Shown in pieces: positions 1 to 5,043 of a stretch of 7,013 bases of DNA (positions are counted from its first letter, which is position 1; every line of letters starts with the position of its first letter). The stretch covers positions 1 to 7,013 of the forward strand of contig CALGIA010000353.1 of the NCBI GenBank assembly GCA_937916005.1. The letters run 5' to 3'. The notes under the pieces are model-generated. The model saw nothing but the letters and a program-made list of their open reading frames with translations. It searched no databases and was not told the DNA's origin. A program made the position numbers and the translations under genes. The stretch comes from an uncultured Rhodospirillaceae bacterium (GTDB taxonomy: Bacteria; Pseudomonadota; Alphaproteobacteria; MPNO01).

Positions 1-103
1 TTTCAGGGGCAGAGCGGACCTCATTCAGGAGCGGCGGGACTTCCGCTATGTGCCAACAAGCGACATTCAAGTAGTTACCGGATTGACATATTAAAGTTGA
101 AAG
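1..103. repeat. Short intergenic stretch with degenerate CGGACATT-type repeat
   Basis: This short stretch lies just downstream of the minus-strand cyclase gene. Positions 37-71 form a poor inverted repeat: GACTTCCGCT on the left faces AGCGACATTC on the right, with about 7 of 10 pairings. The pieces AGCGGAC, ACTTCCGCT and GACATTC resemble the CGGACATT words found on the other side of the cyclase (1944-2040). I read it as a decayed dispersed intergenic repeat, possibly doubling as the 3' hairpin of the cyclase mRNA. There is no T-run that would make it a clear terminator. No convincing gene start or coding region is visible here. Confidence 0.3.
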
Positions 104-1870
104 TCAGCCTTCCCAGCCTGCTTTGCGCAGACCGTCCATGTAATGTTCGTTGTCGCTTTCATTCGAATAGGTATGTACCCAAGCAGATGGTTCTGCAAAA
201 CCCGGTTGAAACCGCTCGGCTGTTTCATATTCCTTGCGTGCTTCATCCATGTCGCCTAGATGCGCCAGGCTGGCGGCGAGGATCATATGCGGATCTGGAA
301 AATCTGGAAGCCGTTGCACAGCCTTGCGGGCCATCTCGATTGCGGCGTCATATCGCCGGGCCGTGAAATGCGCTTTGGCCATGAAAGCGAAATAAACATA
401 GACCCGTGGGTCCTGGGGATTGAGTTGCATTGCCCTTTCGATATAGGGCAACCCTTCGTCGGGCCGCCCCAGATTGATGAGACACATCCCCATCCCATTT
501 ACAGCCATCGTGTTGCTGGGATTTAAGGCATACGCCTGTTGGAACGAAACGAAAGCATCATCGTTTCGAGCGTTGAGATGGTATGCTATTCCCAAACTCA
601 CATGGGCCATGGCGTCGTGATCATCCAACTCGACGGCGCGACGGCCGTATTCCAAACATTTGGTGCGAATTTCAGTTCCGGATGAGATTTCAAACCCGAA
701 AATAATATCCCGCATATATGCGTATGCGACTCCACCATAGCCTTGGCTGTTTTCCGGATCGATCGCAATGGCGCGTTCGAACATTCCCCGTGCTTTTGAG
801 TTGCCTTCCTTCGTGAATTCCAGAAGATGGGCCAATCCGCGTTGGACGCAGTCCCAGGCATCCAGGTTTTGTGGCTGCTTGGCAGTGGATGATTTATGTT
901 CGGCCCTTTCCAGTTCCGGCACGACCGTGGCGGCGACCCGGGCGGTTATTTCGTCCTGCAAATCGAAGATGTCAGCTAGATCCCGGTCGTAGCGTTCGGC
1001 CCAAACATGATGACCAGTCTCCGTATTGATCAACTGGGCTGTGACGCGAATTCTGTTCCCGGCTTTTCGCACGCTGCCCTCGATAACATAGCGCGCGCCA
1101 AGGTCTTTTCCGACCGTCCTGATATCCGGTGATTGACCTTTATAAGCGAAGGTTGAATTGCGTGCGATTACCGGAAACGAACGCCATAGCGATAGAGCCG
1201 TGATGATGTCCTCGGTCAGACCATCAGAAAAATACTCTTGTTCCGGATCACCCGACATATTTTCGAACGGCAGCACAGCAACCGCCGGGCGGGCGAATAT
1301 CGCGCCGGTGGCGGTCGGCCCATCCGGCTCAAAGTTCTCCGCCGCGACGGAAATCGCAATCACCCTTATCGGTTCGGCTATGTTCTTTAAGAATTGTTCG
1401 CCCAGGTCGCGAAACGGCAGATCGAGCTTGCCCCGAACCTGATCATAGACCGTACCAGAAATGCTGATGCCGCCGGGCTCCGCGATCGCTTCGATCCGGG
1501 CAGCCACGTTCACCCCGTCGCCGAAGATATCGTCACCATCAATAATCACATCGCCCACATTGATCCCCAAGCGGAATTCTATGGGGCTGTCATGGTTCTC
1601 TTCCGCGGCGCGGCGGCCTAAGGAACGCTGCACATCGATTGCATGGTTCACAGCATCAACGGCGCTTGGAAATTCGACCAACGTGCCGTCGCCGGTGGTT
1701 TTGACGATACGCCCACCATATTCCGAGATCTTCGGGTGGAGAAGTTCTGTTCGCAAGGCGTTCAGTCGAGCAAGCGTGCCTTCCTCATCCTTGCCCATTA
1801 GTCGCGAGTAGCCGACTACGTCGGCGGAAAGGATCGCCGCAAGCCTTCTTTGGACGCGTTCTTCAGCCAT
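104..1870 (-). CDS. Class III adenylate cyclase with TolB-like region and C-terminal TPRs
   Basis: A 588-residue cytosolic protein predicted to make cAMP from ATP; no signal peptide or membrane segment is seen. The N-terminal cyclase homology domain spans about residues 8-180. Both metal-binding aspartates are present (D17 in SADVVGYSRLM, D61 in TTGDG). So are a substrate-recognising lysine (K57), the adenine-specifying aspartate (D114 in DIFGDGVN) and the transition-state pair N121 and R125 (VNVAAR). All catalytic positions are therefore intact, favouring adenylate over guanylate cyclase. Residues about 195-320 match the TolB/FlgO-like region usual in this family (AVAVLPFENMS, DGLTEDI, YVIEGSVRKAG, VWAERYDR). 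Residues about 335-565 are TPR-like helical repeats, probably for partner binding. The start at 1870 gives the usual MAEERVQRRLAAILSADV opening; only a weak GAAAG lies upstream. It is transcribed away from the rest of the window and looks monocistronic. Base composition seems less GC-rich than the dehydrogenase operon. The activating signal is unknown. Confidence 0.93.
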   Translation of the reverse strand: MAEERVQRRLAAILSADVVGYSRLMGKDEEGTLARLNALRTELLHPKISEYGGRIVKTTGDGTLVEFPSAVDAVNHAIDVQRSLGRRAAEENHDSPIEFRLGINVGDVIIDGDDIFGDGVNVAARIEAIAEPGGISISGTVYDQVRGKLDLPFRDLGEQFLKNIAEPIRVIAISVAAENFEPDGPTATGAIFARPAVAVLPFENMSGDPEQEYFSDGLTEDIITALSLWRSFPVIARNSTFAYKGQSPDIRTVGKDLGARYVIEGSVRKAGNRIRVTAQLINTETGHHVWAERYDRDLADIFDLQDEITARVAATVVPELERAEHKSSTAKQPQNLDAWDCVQRGLAHLLEFTKEGNSKARGMFERAIAIDPENSQGYGGVAYAYMRDIIFGFEISSGTEIRTKCLEYGRRAVELDDHDAMAHVSLGIAYHLNARNDDAFVSFQQAYALNPSNTMAVNGMGMCLINLGRPDEGLPYIERAMQLNPQDPRVYVYFAFMAKAHFTARRYDAAIEMARKAVQRLPDFPDPHMILAASLAHLGDMDEARKEYETAERFQPGFAEPSAWVHTYSNESDNEHYMDGLRKAGWEG

Positions 1871-1943
1871 GTAATGTGTCTACTTTCAGGGCAACCGTCA
1901 GGCGAGATTGTAGGGTCGGCTGAGGAAGGAGTCCATCGGGGCC

Positions 1944-2040
1944 AATGTCCGGGTTGGGTCATAAGCAGAAGATAGCCCGCTTGCGGTCAATGTCTGGTGT
2001 TGTGGGAACTCCGGAAGTAACTCGGGTGAAAGCGGACATT
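1944..2040. repeat. Degenerate repeat with CGGACATT inverted ends upstream of the cyclase
   Basis: AATGTCCG at 1944-1951 faces its exact reverse complement CGGACATT at 2033-2040. A third related word, AATGTCTG, lies at 1989-1996 in direct orientation. The segment fills most of the gap between the cyclase start (1870) and repeat copy A (about 2050). It contains no open frame that looks coding and no transposase. It may be a decayed miniature element or a dispersed intergenic repeat. The cyclase promoter should lie in 1871-2040, but I cannot place a convincing -35/-10 pair. Confidence 0.4.
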
Positions 2041-2049
2041 CGCCTATGC

Positions 2050-2305
2050 TGGCAGATGACCCACGCATCCCCCAAAACCCCGCCCGCCGGCGGTCCGGCG
2101 TAGCTTGTTCCTTGCGGGGAGTCCGGGCCAGGCTTTGGGGTCACAGATACTGGACACATCCCATGAAAGCCCTGGTTCTTCGTTCGGCCAATGCGCCGTT
2201 TTCTCTTGAGGCCGTGCCCGACGTCGTGCTCGACGCCTTGGCCGACGCCAGGGCCGGGGGAGGCTGTGGTTCGGGTGCTGGCGTGCGGGTCGGGGCTGAC
2301 GATCC
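2050..2305 (+). repeat. Direct repeat copy A: dehydrogenase leader plus 5' gene fragment
   Basis: First of three direct copies. The leader (about 2050-2162) aligns with copy B from the AGATGA..CACGCAT block onward. The segment 2103-2206 matches 3812-3915 without gaps, with 7 mismatches in 104, and the 44 nt from the ATG at 2163 to 2206 are identical to copy B. Beyond that it continues to match the intact gene (copy C) until GACGATCC at 2305, apart from one 19-nt length difference. Homology stops about 20 nt before the stop codon of the convergent monooxygenase gene. The internal arms CCCCGC (2078-2083) and GCGGGG (2114-2119) enclose a 30-nt spacer with a single octamer unit (GGTCCGGC, 2092-2099). 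Confidence 0.9.
2163..2305 (+). pseudogene. Truncated, frameshifted 5' end of the zinc dehydrogenase gene
   Basis: The reading frame from ATG 2163 begins MKALVLRSANAPFSLE and VPD, as in the intact dehydrogenase at 4920. After GTGCCCGAC it carries 28 nt where the intact gene has 9, a net +19 that shifts the frame. The rest of the N-terminal motif (GPGEAVVRVLACGSGLTI) is still encoded, but in another frame. Homology then ends at 2305, so about 300 codons are missing, including the second half of the catalytic zinc site, the structural zinc cysteines and the Rossmann fold. It cannot make the enzyme. The intact copy has the length expected for the family, so the extra 19 nt are best read as a change in this fragment. 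Confidence 0.85.
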
Positions 2306-2325
2306 TGTGTCGGGAACGTTGCGCC

Positions 2326-3666
2326 CTATTCCGCGGCGACGACGCCTGCGGAATCATAGCGGCTCGCGGGCGCCTTCAGACCCAGCCGGTCGCGCAGCGT
2401 TTCGCCTTCGTAGCTCTTGCGGTACAGACCGCGGCGCTGCAACTCCGGCACGATCAGATCGACGAACGACTCGAATTCGTCCGGGAACATCGACGGGACA
2501 ATGTTGAAGCCGTCGCAGGCGGCGTTTTCGAACCACTCCTGCATGGCGTCGACAACCATCGACGGCGTGCCGATCAGGAGCATGTGACCGCGCGCCGCGG
2601 CGAAATGCTGGTAGAGCTGGCGCAGCGTCCATTTCTCGCGCTTCGCAAGATCGAGCATCTGCCCGGAACGGGTGCCGACGTCGTCGACCGCCGGCAGGTC
2701 CGGCATCGGCAAATCGGGATCCATTGCGGTCACGTCGTGGCCGAGCCGGCGCGACAGAAATGCCAGCCCATGGTCGGGATGGATCAGCTCCTGCAGCTCA
2801 TCGAACTTGGCCTGGGCTTCCTCCCTGGTCGGCGCGACCGTCACGGAAAGGCCGGGCAGAACCTTCAGGTCGCCGGGCTGGCGGCCGTAACGCGCGAGCC
2901 GGGCCTTCACATCGGCGTAGAATTCCTGGGCCATCTCCATATTCTGGCTGGCGCCGAAGATCACGTCGGCCGACCTGGCGGCAAGTTCGCGGCCGTCCTC
3001 GGACGCCCCCGCCTGCACGATCACCGGCTGGCCCTGGGGCGAGCGCGGGACGTTGAGCGGGCCTTCCACCTGGAAATGCTTTCCCTTGTGATTGAGCACG
3101 TGCATCCTGTCCCACTCGAAGAACGTGCTCGTCTCGCGGTCGCGCACGAACGCATCCGCGTCCCAACTGTCCCACAGCCCCTTGAGGACATCGACGAATT
3201 CTTCCGCAATCTCATAGCGGTCATGTTTCGCCAGATGTTCCTCCTGGCTGTAATTGAGCGCCGCTCGCGGGTTGCCCGTCGTCACGATGTTCACGCCGGC
3301 GCGGCCGCCGCTGATCAGGTCGAGCGTGGCGAACATCCGGGCGACCGTATAGGGCTCATCGAAGCTGGTGCTCCGCGTGCACACCAGCCCGATATGGCTG
3401 GTGAGGGGGGCAAGGGCGCTCAGCAGCGTATAGGGTTCGAGCCAGGCGGAATAATGCTGGCGATTGAGCGCCGAATCCTCGGTGGTCCAGGCCGTGTTGG
3501 TGTCGGCCGAAAACAGCATGTCGAACAGCCCGCGCTCCGCTGTCCTGGCCATATGGACAAAGCGGTCGAAGTTCTCGTTGGCGTCATCATGGGCGTTGGG
3601 ATGCCGCCATGACGCAATGTGATGGCCAGTGGGGCGGATGAACAGGCCAAGCTTCATTTCGGGCAT
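2326..3666 (-). CDS. NtaA/SnaA/DszA-type FMN-dependent monooxygenase (LLM class)
   Basis: A 446-residue soluble bacterial-luciferase-like protein, full length for the family. These enzymes use FMNH2 supplied by a separate flavin reductase and O2 to oxidise substrates such as nitrilotriacetate, EDTA, dibenzothiophene sulfone or pristinamycin precursors. Family signatures are FSADT (52-56), the block from EPYTLLSALAPLT (77-89) through SFDEPYTVARMF (101-112) to LDLISGGRAGVNIVTT (115-130), then GPLNVPRSPQGQPVIVQAG (202-220) and ELAARSADVIF (227-237). The usual GWN of the LISxGRxGWN motif is GVN here, which may alter the active-site pocket. The start at 3666 is supported by AGGAG nine bases upstream. 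No flavin reductase is encoded in the window, so the reductant partner must be elsewhere. The gene sits alone, fitted tightly between repeat copies A and B, and its 3' end lies about 20 nt from the end of copy A. The substrate is unknown. Confidence 0.92.
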   Translation of the reverse strand: MPEMKLGLFIRPTGHHIASWRHPNAHDDANENFDRFVHMARTAERGLFDMLFSADTNTAWTTEDSALNRQHYSAWLEPYTLLSALAPLTSHIGLVCTRSTSFDEPYTVARMFATLDLISGGRAGVNIVTTGNPRAALNYSQEEHLAKHDRYEIAEEFVDVLKGLWDSWDADAFVRDRETSTFFEWDRMHVLNHKGKHFQVEGPLNVPRSPQGQPVIVQAGASEDGRELAARSADVIFGASQNMEMAQEFYADVKARLARYGRQPGDLKVLPGLSVTVAPTREEAQAKFDELQELIHPDHGLAFLSRRLGHDVTAMDPDLPMPDLPAVDDVGTRSGQMLDLAKREKWTLRQLYQHFAAARGHMLLIGTPSMVVDAMQEWFENAACDGFNIVPSMFPDEFESFVDLIVPELQRRGLYRKSYEGETLRDRLGLKAPASRYDSAGVVAAE

Positions 3667-3675
3667 CGGGAAGGT

Positions 3676-3680
3676 CTCCT
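3676..3680 (-). promoter_or_regulatory. Ribosome binding site of the monooxygenase gene
   Basis: On the minus strand this reads AGGAG, nine bases before the ATG at 3666. It is a good Shine-Dalgarno match and supports that start over the internal Met at residue 4. Confidence 0.75.
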
Positions 3681-3705
3681 AGGCGAAAATGACTTATGAG
3701 CAACG

Positions 3706-3734
3706 ATAGTAGGCCATGCCGCCAGATGATTCAC
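3706..3734 (-). promoter_or_regulatory. Possible sigma70-type promoter for the monooxygenase, partly inside repeat B
   Basis: On the minus strand GTGAAT (3729-3734) and TACTAT (3706-3711) are separated by exactly 17 nt. They match the consensus boxes at three and four of six positions. If real, repeat copy B supplies the -35 half of this gene's promoter. The match is weak and rests on spacing and position only. Confidence 0.3.
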
Positions 3735-3915
3735 GCATTTCCCATTCCCCGCCCGCCGGCGATCCGGCGATCTTGCGTCCCGGTGTCCCGGCGATCCGGC
3801 GTCCCGGCGTTGCTTGTTCCTTGCGGGGAGTCTGGGCCAGGCTTGGGGGTCACTGAAATTGGACCCGTCCCATGAAAGCCCTGGTTCTTCGTTCGGCCAA
3901 TGCGCCGTTTTCTCT
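3721..3915 (+). repeat. Direct repeat copy B: dehydrogenase leader plus 14 codons
   Basis: Second copy of the leader repeat. Positions 3805-3915 match 4853-4963 (copy C) at 106 of 111 bases without a gap. Positions 3812-3915 match copy A at 97 of 104. The left part (CAGATGATTCACGCAT onward) aligns with copy A but not clearly with C. The copy ends abruptly inside the 14th codon after its ATG, right before the toxin/antitoxin promoter region. The internal arms CCCCGC (3747-3752) and GCGGGG (3823-3828) enclose 70 nt, the longest spacer of the three copies. Confidence 0.92.
3761..3808 (+). repeat. Six tandem 8-bp units in the leader of repeat B
   Basis: Six head-to-tail octamers, read directly: GATCCGGC, GATCTTGC, GTCCCGGT, GTCCCGGC, GATCCGGC, GTCCCGGC. 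The equivalent place holds one unit in copy A (2092-2099) and two in copy C (4841-4856). The sequences on either side (CCGCCGGC or CCGTCGGC before, and a 14-nt segment ending GCTTGTTCCTT after) are conserved. Spacer lengths between the conserved arms are 30, 38 and 70 nt, which is 30 plus 0, 1 and 5 octamers. This is a variable-number tandem repeat within the long repeat. Confidence 0.9.
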
Positions 3916-3919
3916 ATAG
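3872..3919 (+). pseudogene. Fifteen-codon remnant of the dehydrogenase 5' end
   Basis: From ATG 3872 the frame reads MKALVLRSANAPFSL and stops at TAG (3917-3919). The first 14 codons copy the intact gene; the junction at 3915/3916 creates the final Leu codon and the stop. It is most simply a truncated gene fragment. Because the leader and start codon remain intact, it could still be translated into a 15-residue peptide, but nothing shows that it is functional. Confidence 0.8.
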
Positions 3920-3959
3920 CTTCCGCCTGATCCGGTCGTTTTGGCCATATTCATCGCCG

Positions 3960-3976
3960 TGAAACCGGCTGTTTCA
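3960..3976. promoter_or_regulatory. Inverted repeat upstream of the toxin/antitoxin operon
   Basis: TGAAAC (3960-3965) and GTTTCA (3971-3976) are perfect inverted arms around CGGCT. This is a second palindrome, 22 nt before the larger one at 3998. It may be an accessory operator half or a small hairpin ending read-through from repeat B. The remaining bases between 3917 and 4024 hold the presumed promoter and no gene. Confidence 0.4.
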
Positions 3977-3997
3977 TAAATTTCCATTTGTACCATA

Positions 3998-4014
3998 TTA
4001 ACATGGGATGTTAA
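3998..4014. promoter_or_regulatory. Perfect palindrome, likely operator of the toxin/antitoxin operon
   Basis: TTAACAT (3998-4004) and ATGTTAA (4008-4014) are exact inverted arms around GGG, ten bases before the ATG at 4025. A possible promoter, TTTCAT (3972-3977) and TATTAA (3996-4001) with 18 nt between, would overlap it. Toxin/antitoxin operons are commonly repressed by a DNA-binding antitoxin at such a site, so the winged-helix protein encoded downstream is the natural candidate ligand. The palindrome is read directly; its role as operator is inferred. Confidence 0.65.
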
Positions 4015-4024
4015 CTTAAATCAC

Positions 4025-4396
4025 ATGAATGGGGACGAGGATCCGGGCATTGGGTATTTTCTCGAGCTGGATGGCACAATTCACTTCATTGATGAAAAGT
4101 GTCAGTACCGGGTTGAGATAATGGCCCGGCGCGTTGCGGTGACGCCGGAACGGCCCCACGGGTTGGGCTACTCGCTCACGCTGCATGATTCCAAAAGCGA
4201 TAGAATATTGGGATTTGATAATGCGCATCTGGTGGCCGCCAATAAAGGGCCGAGCGGCAAGCGGCATAAGGCTTATGACCACAAGCACCGATACGAGAAA
4301 ACCCGGATTTACAGGTTTGTGGATACGGAAACCCTGATCACCGATTTTTACAAGGCGGTTGACCAGATACTTAAGGAGAAGGGAGTTGTGCCGTGA
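4025..4396 (+). CDS. DUF6516/TumE-like protein, putative toxin of a toxin/antitoxin pair
   Basis: A 123-residue soluble protein. It fits, from memory of the family, DUF6516 (also called TumE-like toxins), small proteins encoded next to an HTH partner. Conserved-looking blocks are GYSLTLHD (48-55), GFDNAH (63-68), AYDHKHRY (83-90) and FVDTETLITDFYKAVDQIL (98-116). The acidic and histidine residues of DNAH and DHKH are plausible active-site residues, but the mechanism is not evident from sequence. The start at ATG 4025 is the only ATG in frame after the stop at 3977; no Shine-Dalgarno is visible, and the operator palindrome lies ten bases upstream, so translation may be leaderless or weak. It overlaps the next gene by four bases (GTGA), indicating coupled translation. 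Lower GC than its neighbours suggests acquisition. A non-toxic role remains possible. Confidence 0.78.
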   Translation: MNGDEDPGIGYFLELDGTIHFIDEKCQYRVEIMARRVAVTPERPHGLGYSLTLHDSKSDRILGFDNAHLVAANKGPSGKRHKAYDHKHRYEKTRIYRFVDTETLITDFYKAVDQILKEKGVVP

Positions 4397-4776
4397 AACC
4401 TCTTAAAGTCGGCATTGCCAGCTATCGGGAAATGAAAGAGCGAAACATCGCCATTGCGCGGGGTCACTATAGGCCCAGGCGCGGTGAACCGAAGGTGTGG
4501 TTTCCCTCTCTGGAGACCTTTGCCGGAATCCTTTCCGAGAACAACAGAGCGCTGTTGCAGATCATCATCGATAATCAGCCGGAGTCTCTTTCAGAGTTGG
4601 CCGAGTTGTCCGGGCGCAAGACGGCGAGCCTTTCCCGTACTCTCAAATCCATGGCTCAATATGGATTGATTGAGCTGGAAAAACAGCGGGGTGGAAGGTT
4701 GCGCCCCAAGGTCAATTATACAGATGTGGTTCTTGACCTGCCTCTTGCGAAGGATGCGGTCGCCGCACACGGCTAG
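4393..4776 (+). CDS. Winged-helix DNA-binding protein, putative antitoxin/autoregulator
   Basis: A 127-residue protein resembling the HVO_A0114-type/MarR-like winged-helix regulators that commonly accompany DUF6516 proteins. Residues about 50-110 form the DNA-binding domain: ENNRALLQIIIDNQPESLSE gives the first helices, LAELSGRKTASLSRTLKSM (69-87) the helix-turn-helix, and LIELEKQRGGRLRPKVNYT (92-110) the wing. The N-terminal 45 residues are basic and probably bind the partner protein; this is inferred. The GTG start at 4393 overlaps the toxin stop codon and is preceded by GGGAG (4381-4385) with a seven-base spacer, a much better ribosome site than that of the first gene. That would favour antitoxin excess. 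It likely represses its own operon at 3998-4014. Toxin-first order is less common than antitoxin-first but known. It could instead be an ordinary regulator. Confidence 0.8.
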   Translation: MKPLKVGIASYREMKERNIAIARGHYRPRRGEPKVWFPSLETFAGILSENNRALLQIIIDNQPESLSELAELSGRKTASLSRTLKSMAQYGLIELEKQRGGRLRPKVNYTDVVLDLPLAKDAVAAHG

Positions 4777-4820
4777 GCGCGGCCTGTTTGCCGGCGCGGG
4801 GCCCCGGTCCGTTCCGGCGC

Positions 4821-5043
4821 CCCAAACCCCGCCCGTCGGCGTCCCGGCGTCCCGGCGTTGCTTGTTCCTTGCGGGGTGTCTGGGCTAGGCTTGGGGGTCA
4901 CTGAAATTGGATCCGTCCCATGAAAGCCCTTGTTCTCCGTTCGGCCAATGCGCCGTTTTCTCTTGAGACCGTGCCCGATCCCATGCCGGGGCCGGGGGAG
5001 GCGGTGGTGCGGGTGTTGGCGTGCGGGTCGGGGTTGACGATCC
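4821..5043 (+). repeat. Direct repeat copy C: leader and 5' end of the intact dehydrogenase gene
   Basis: Third copy, continuous with the only intact dehydrogenase gene and therefore the probable source of the other two. The internal arms CCCCGC (4827-4832) and GCGGGG (4871-4876) enclose 38 nt with two octamers (4841-4856). It lacks the CAGATGA..CACGCAT left block shared by copies A and B, and instead follows the antitoxin stop codon after about 45 nt of GC-rich DNA. The shared part with copy A extends through the first 41 codons, to 5043. Confidence 0.9.

Noticed and set aside
2046..2507. Small plus-strand open frame spanning the copy A leader
   Set aside because: It reads through the repeat leader out of frame with the dehydrogenase remnant and then antisense to the monooxygenase. 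It has no ribosome site and no motif.
2191..3612. Long plus-strand open frame opposite the monooxygenase
   Set aside because: It lies antisense to a gene with clear family motifs, and its protein is rich in Arg, His and Gly with no recognisable domain. Its start lies in the copy A remnant. It is a GC-rich shadow frame.
3761..3808. CRISPR array
   Set aside because: The units are 8 bp and directly adjacent, with no spacers and no cas genes.
4777..4860. Rho-independent terminator after the antitoxin gene
   Set aside because: GC-rich inverted segments are present (GGGGCCCC and GGCGC/GCGCC), but no T-run follows and the composition makes such pairings likely by chance.
2050..4963. Integron-type cassette array with attC sites
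   Set aside because: The repeats are long, include coding sequence and lack recognisable RYYYAAC/GTTRRRY core sites in the expected arrangement. No integrase is present.
2050..5043. Composite transposon
   Set aside because: The repeats encode no transposase and show no terminal inverted repeats or target-site duplications that I can see.
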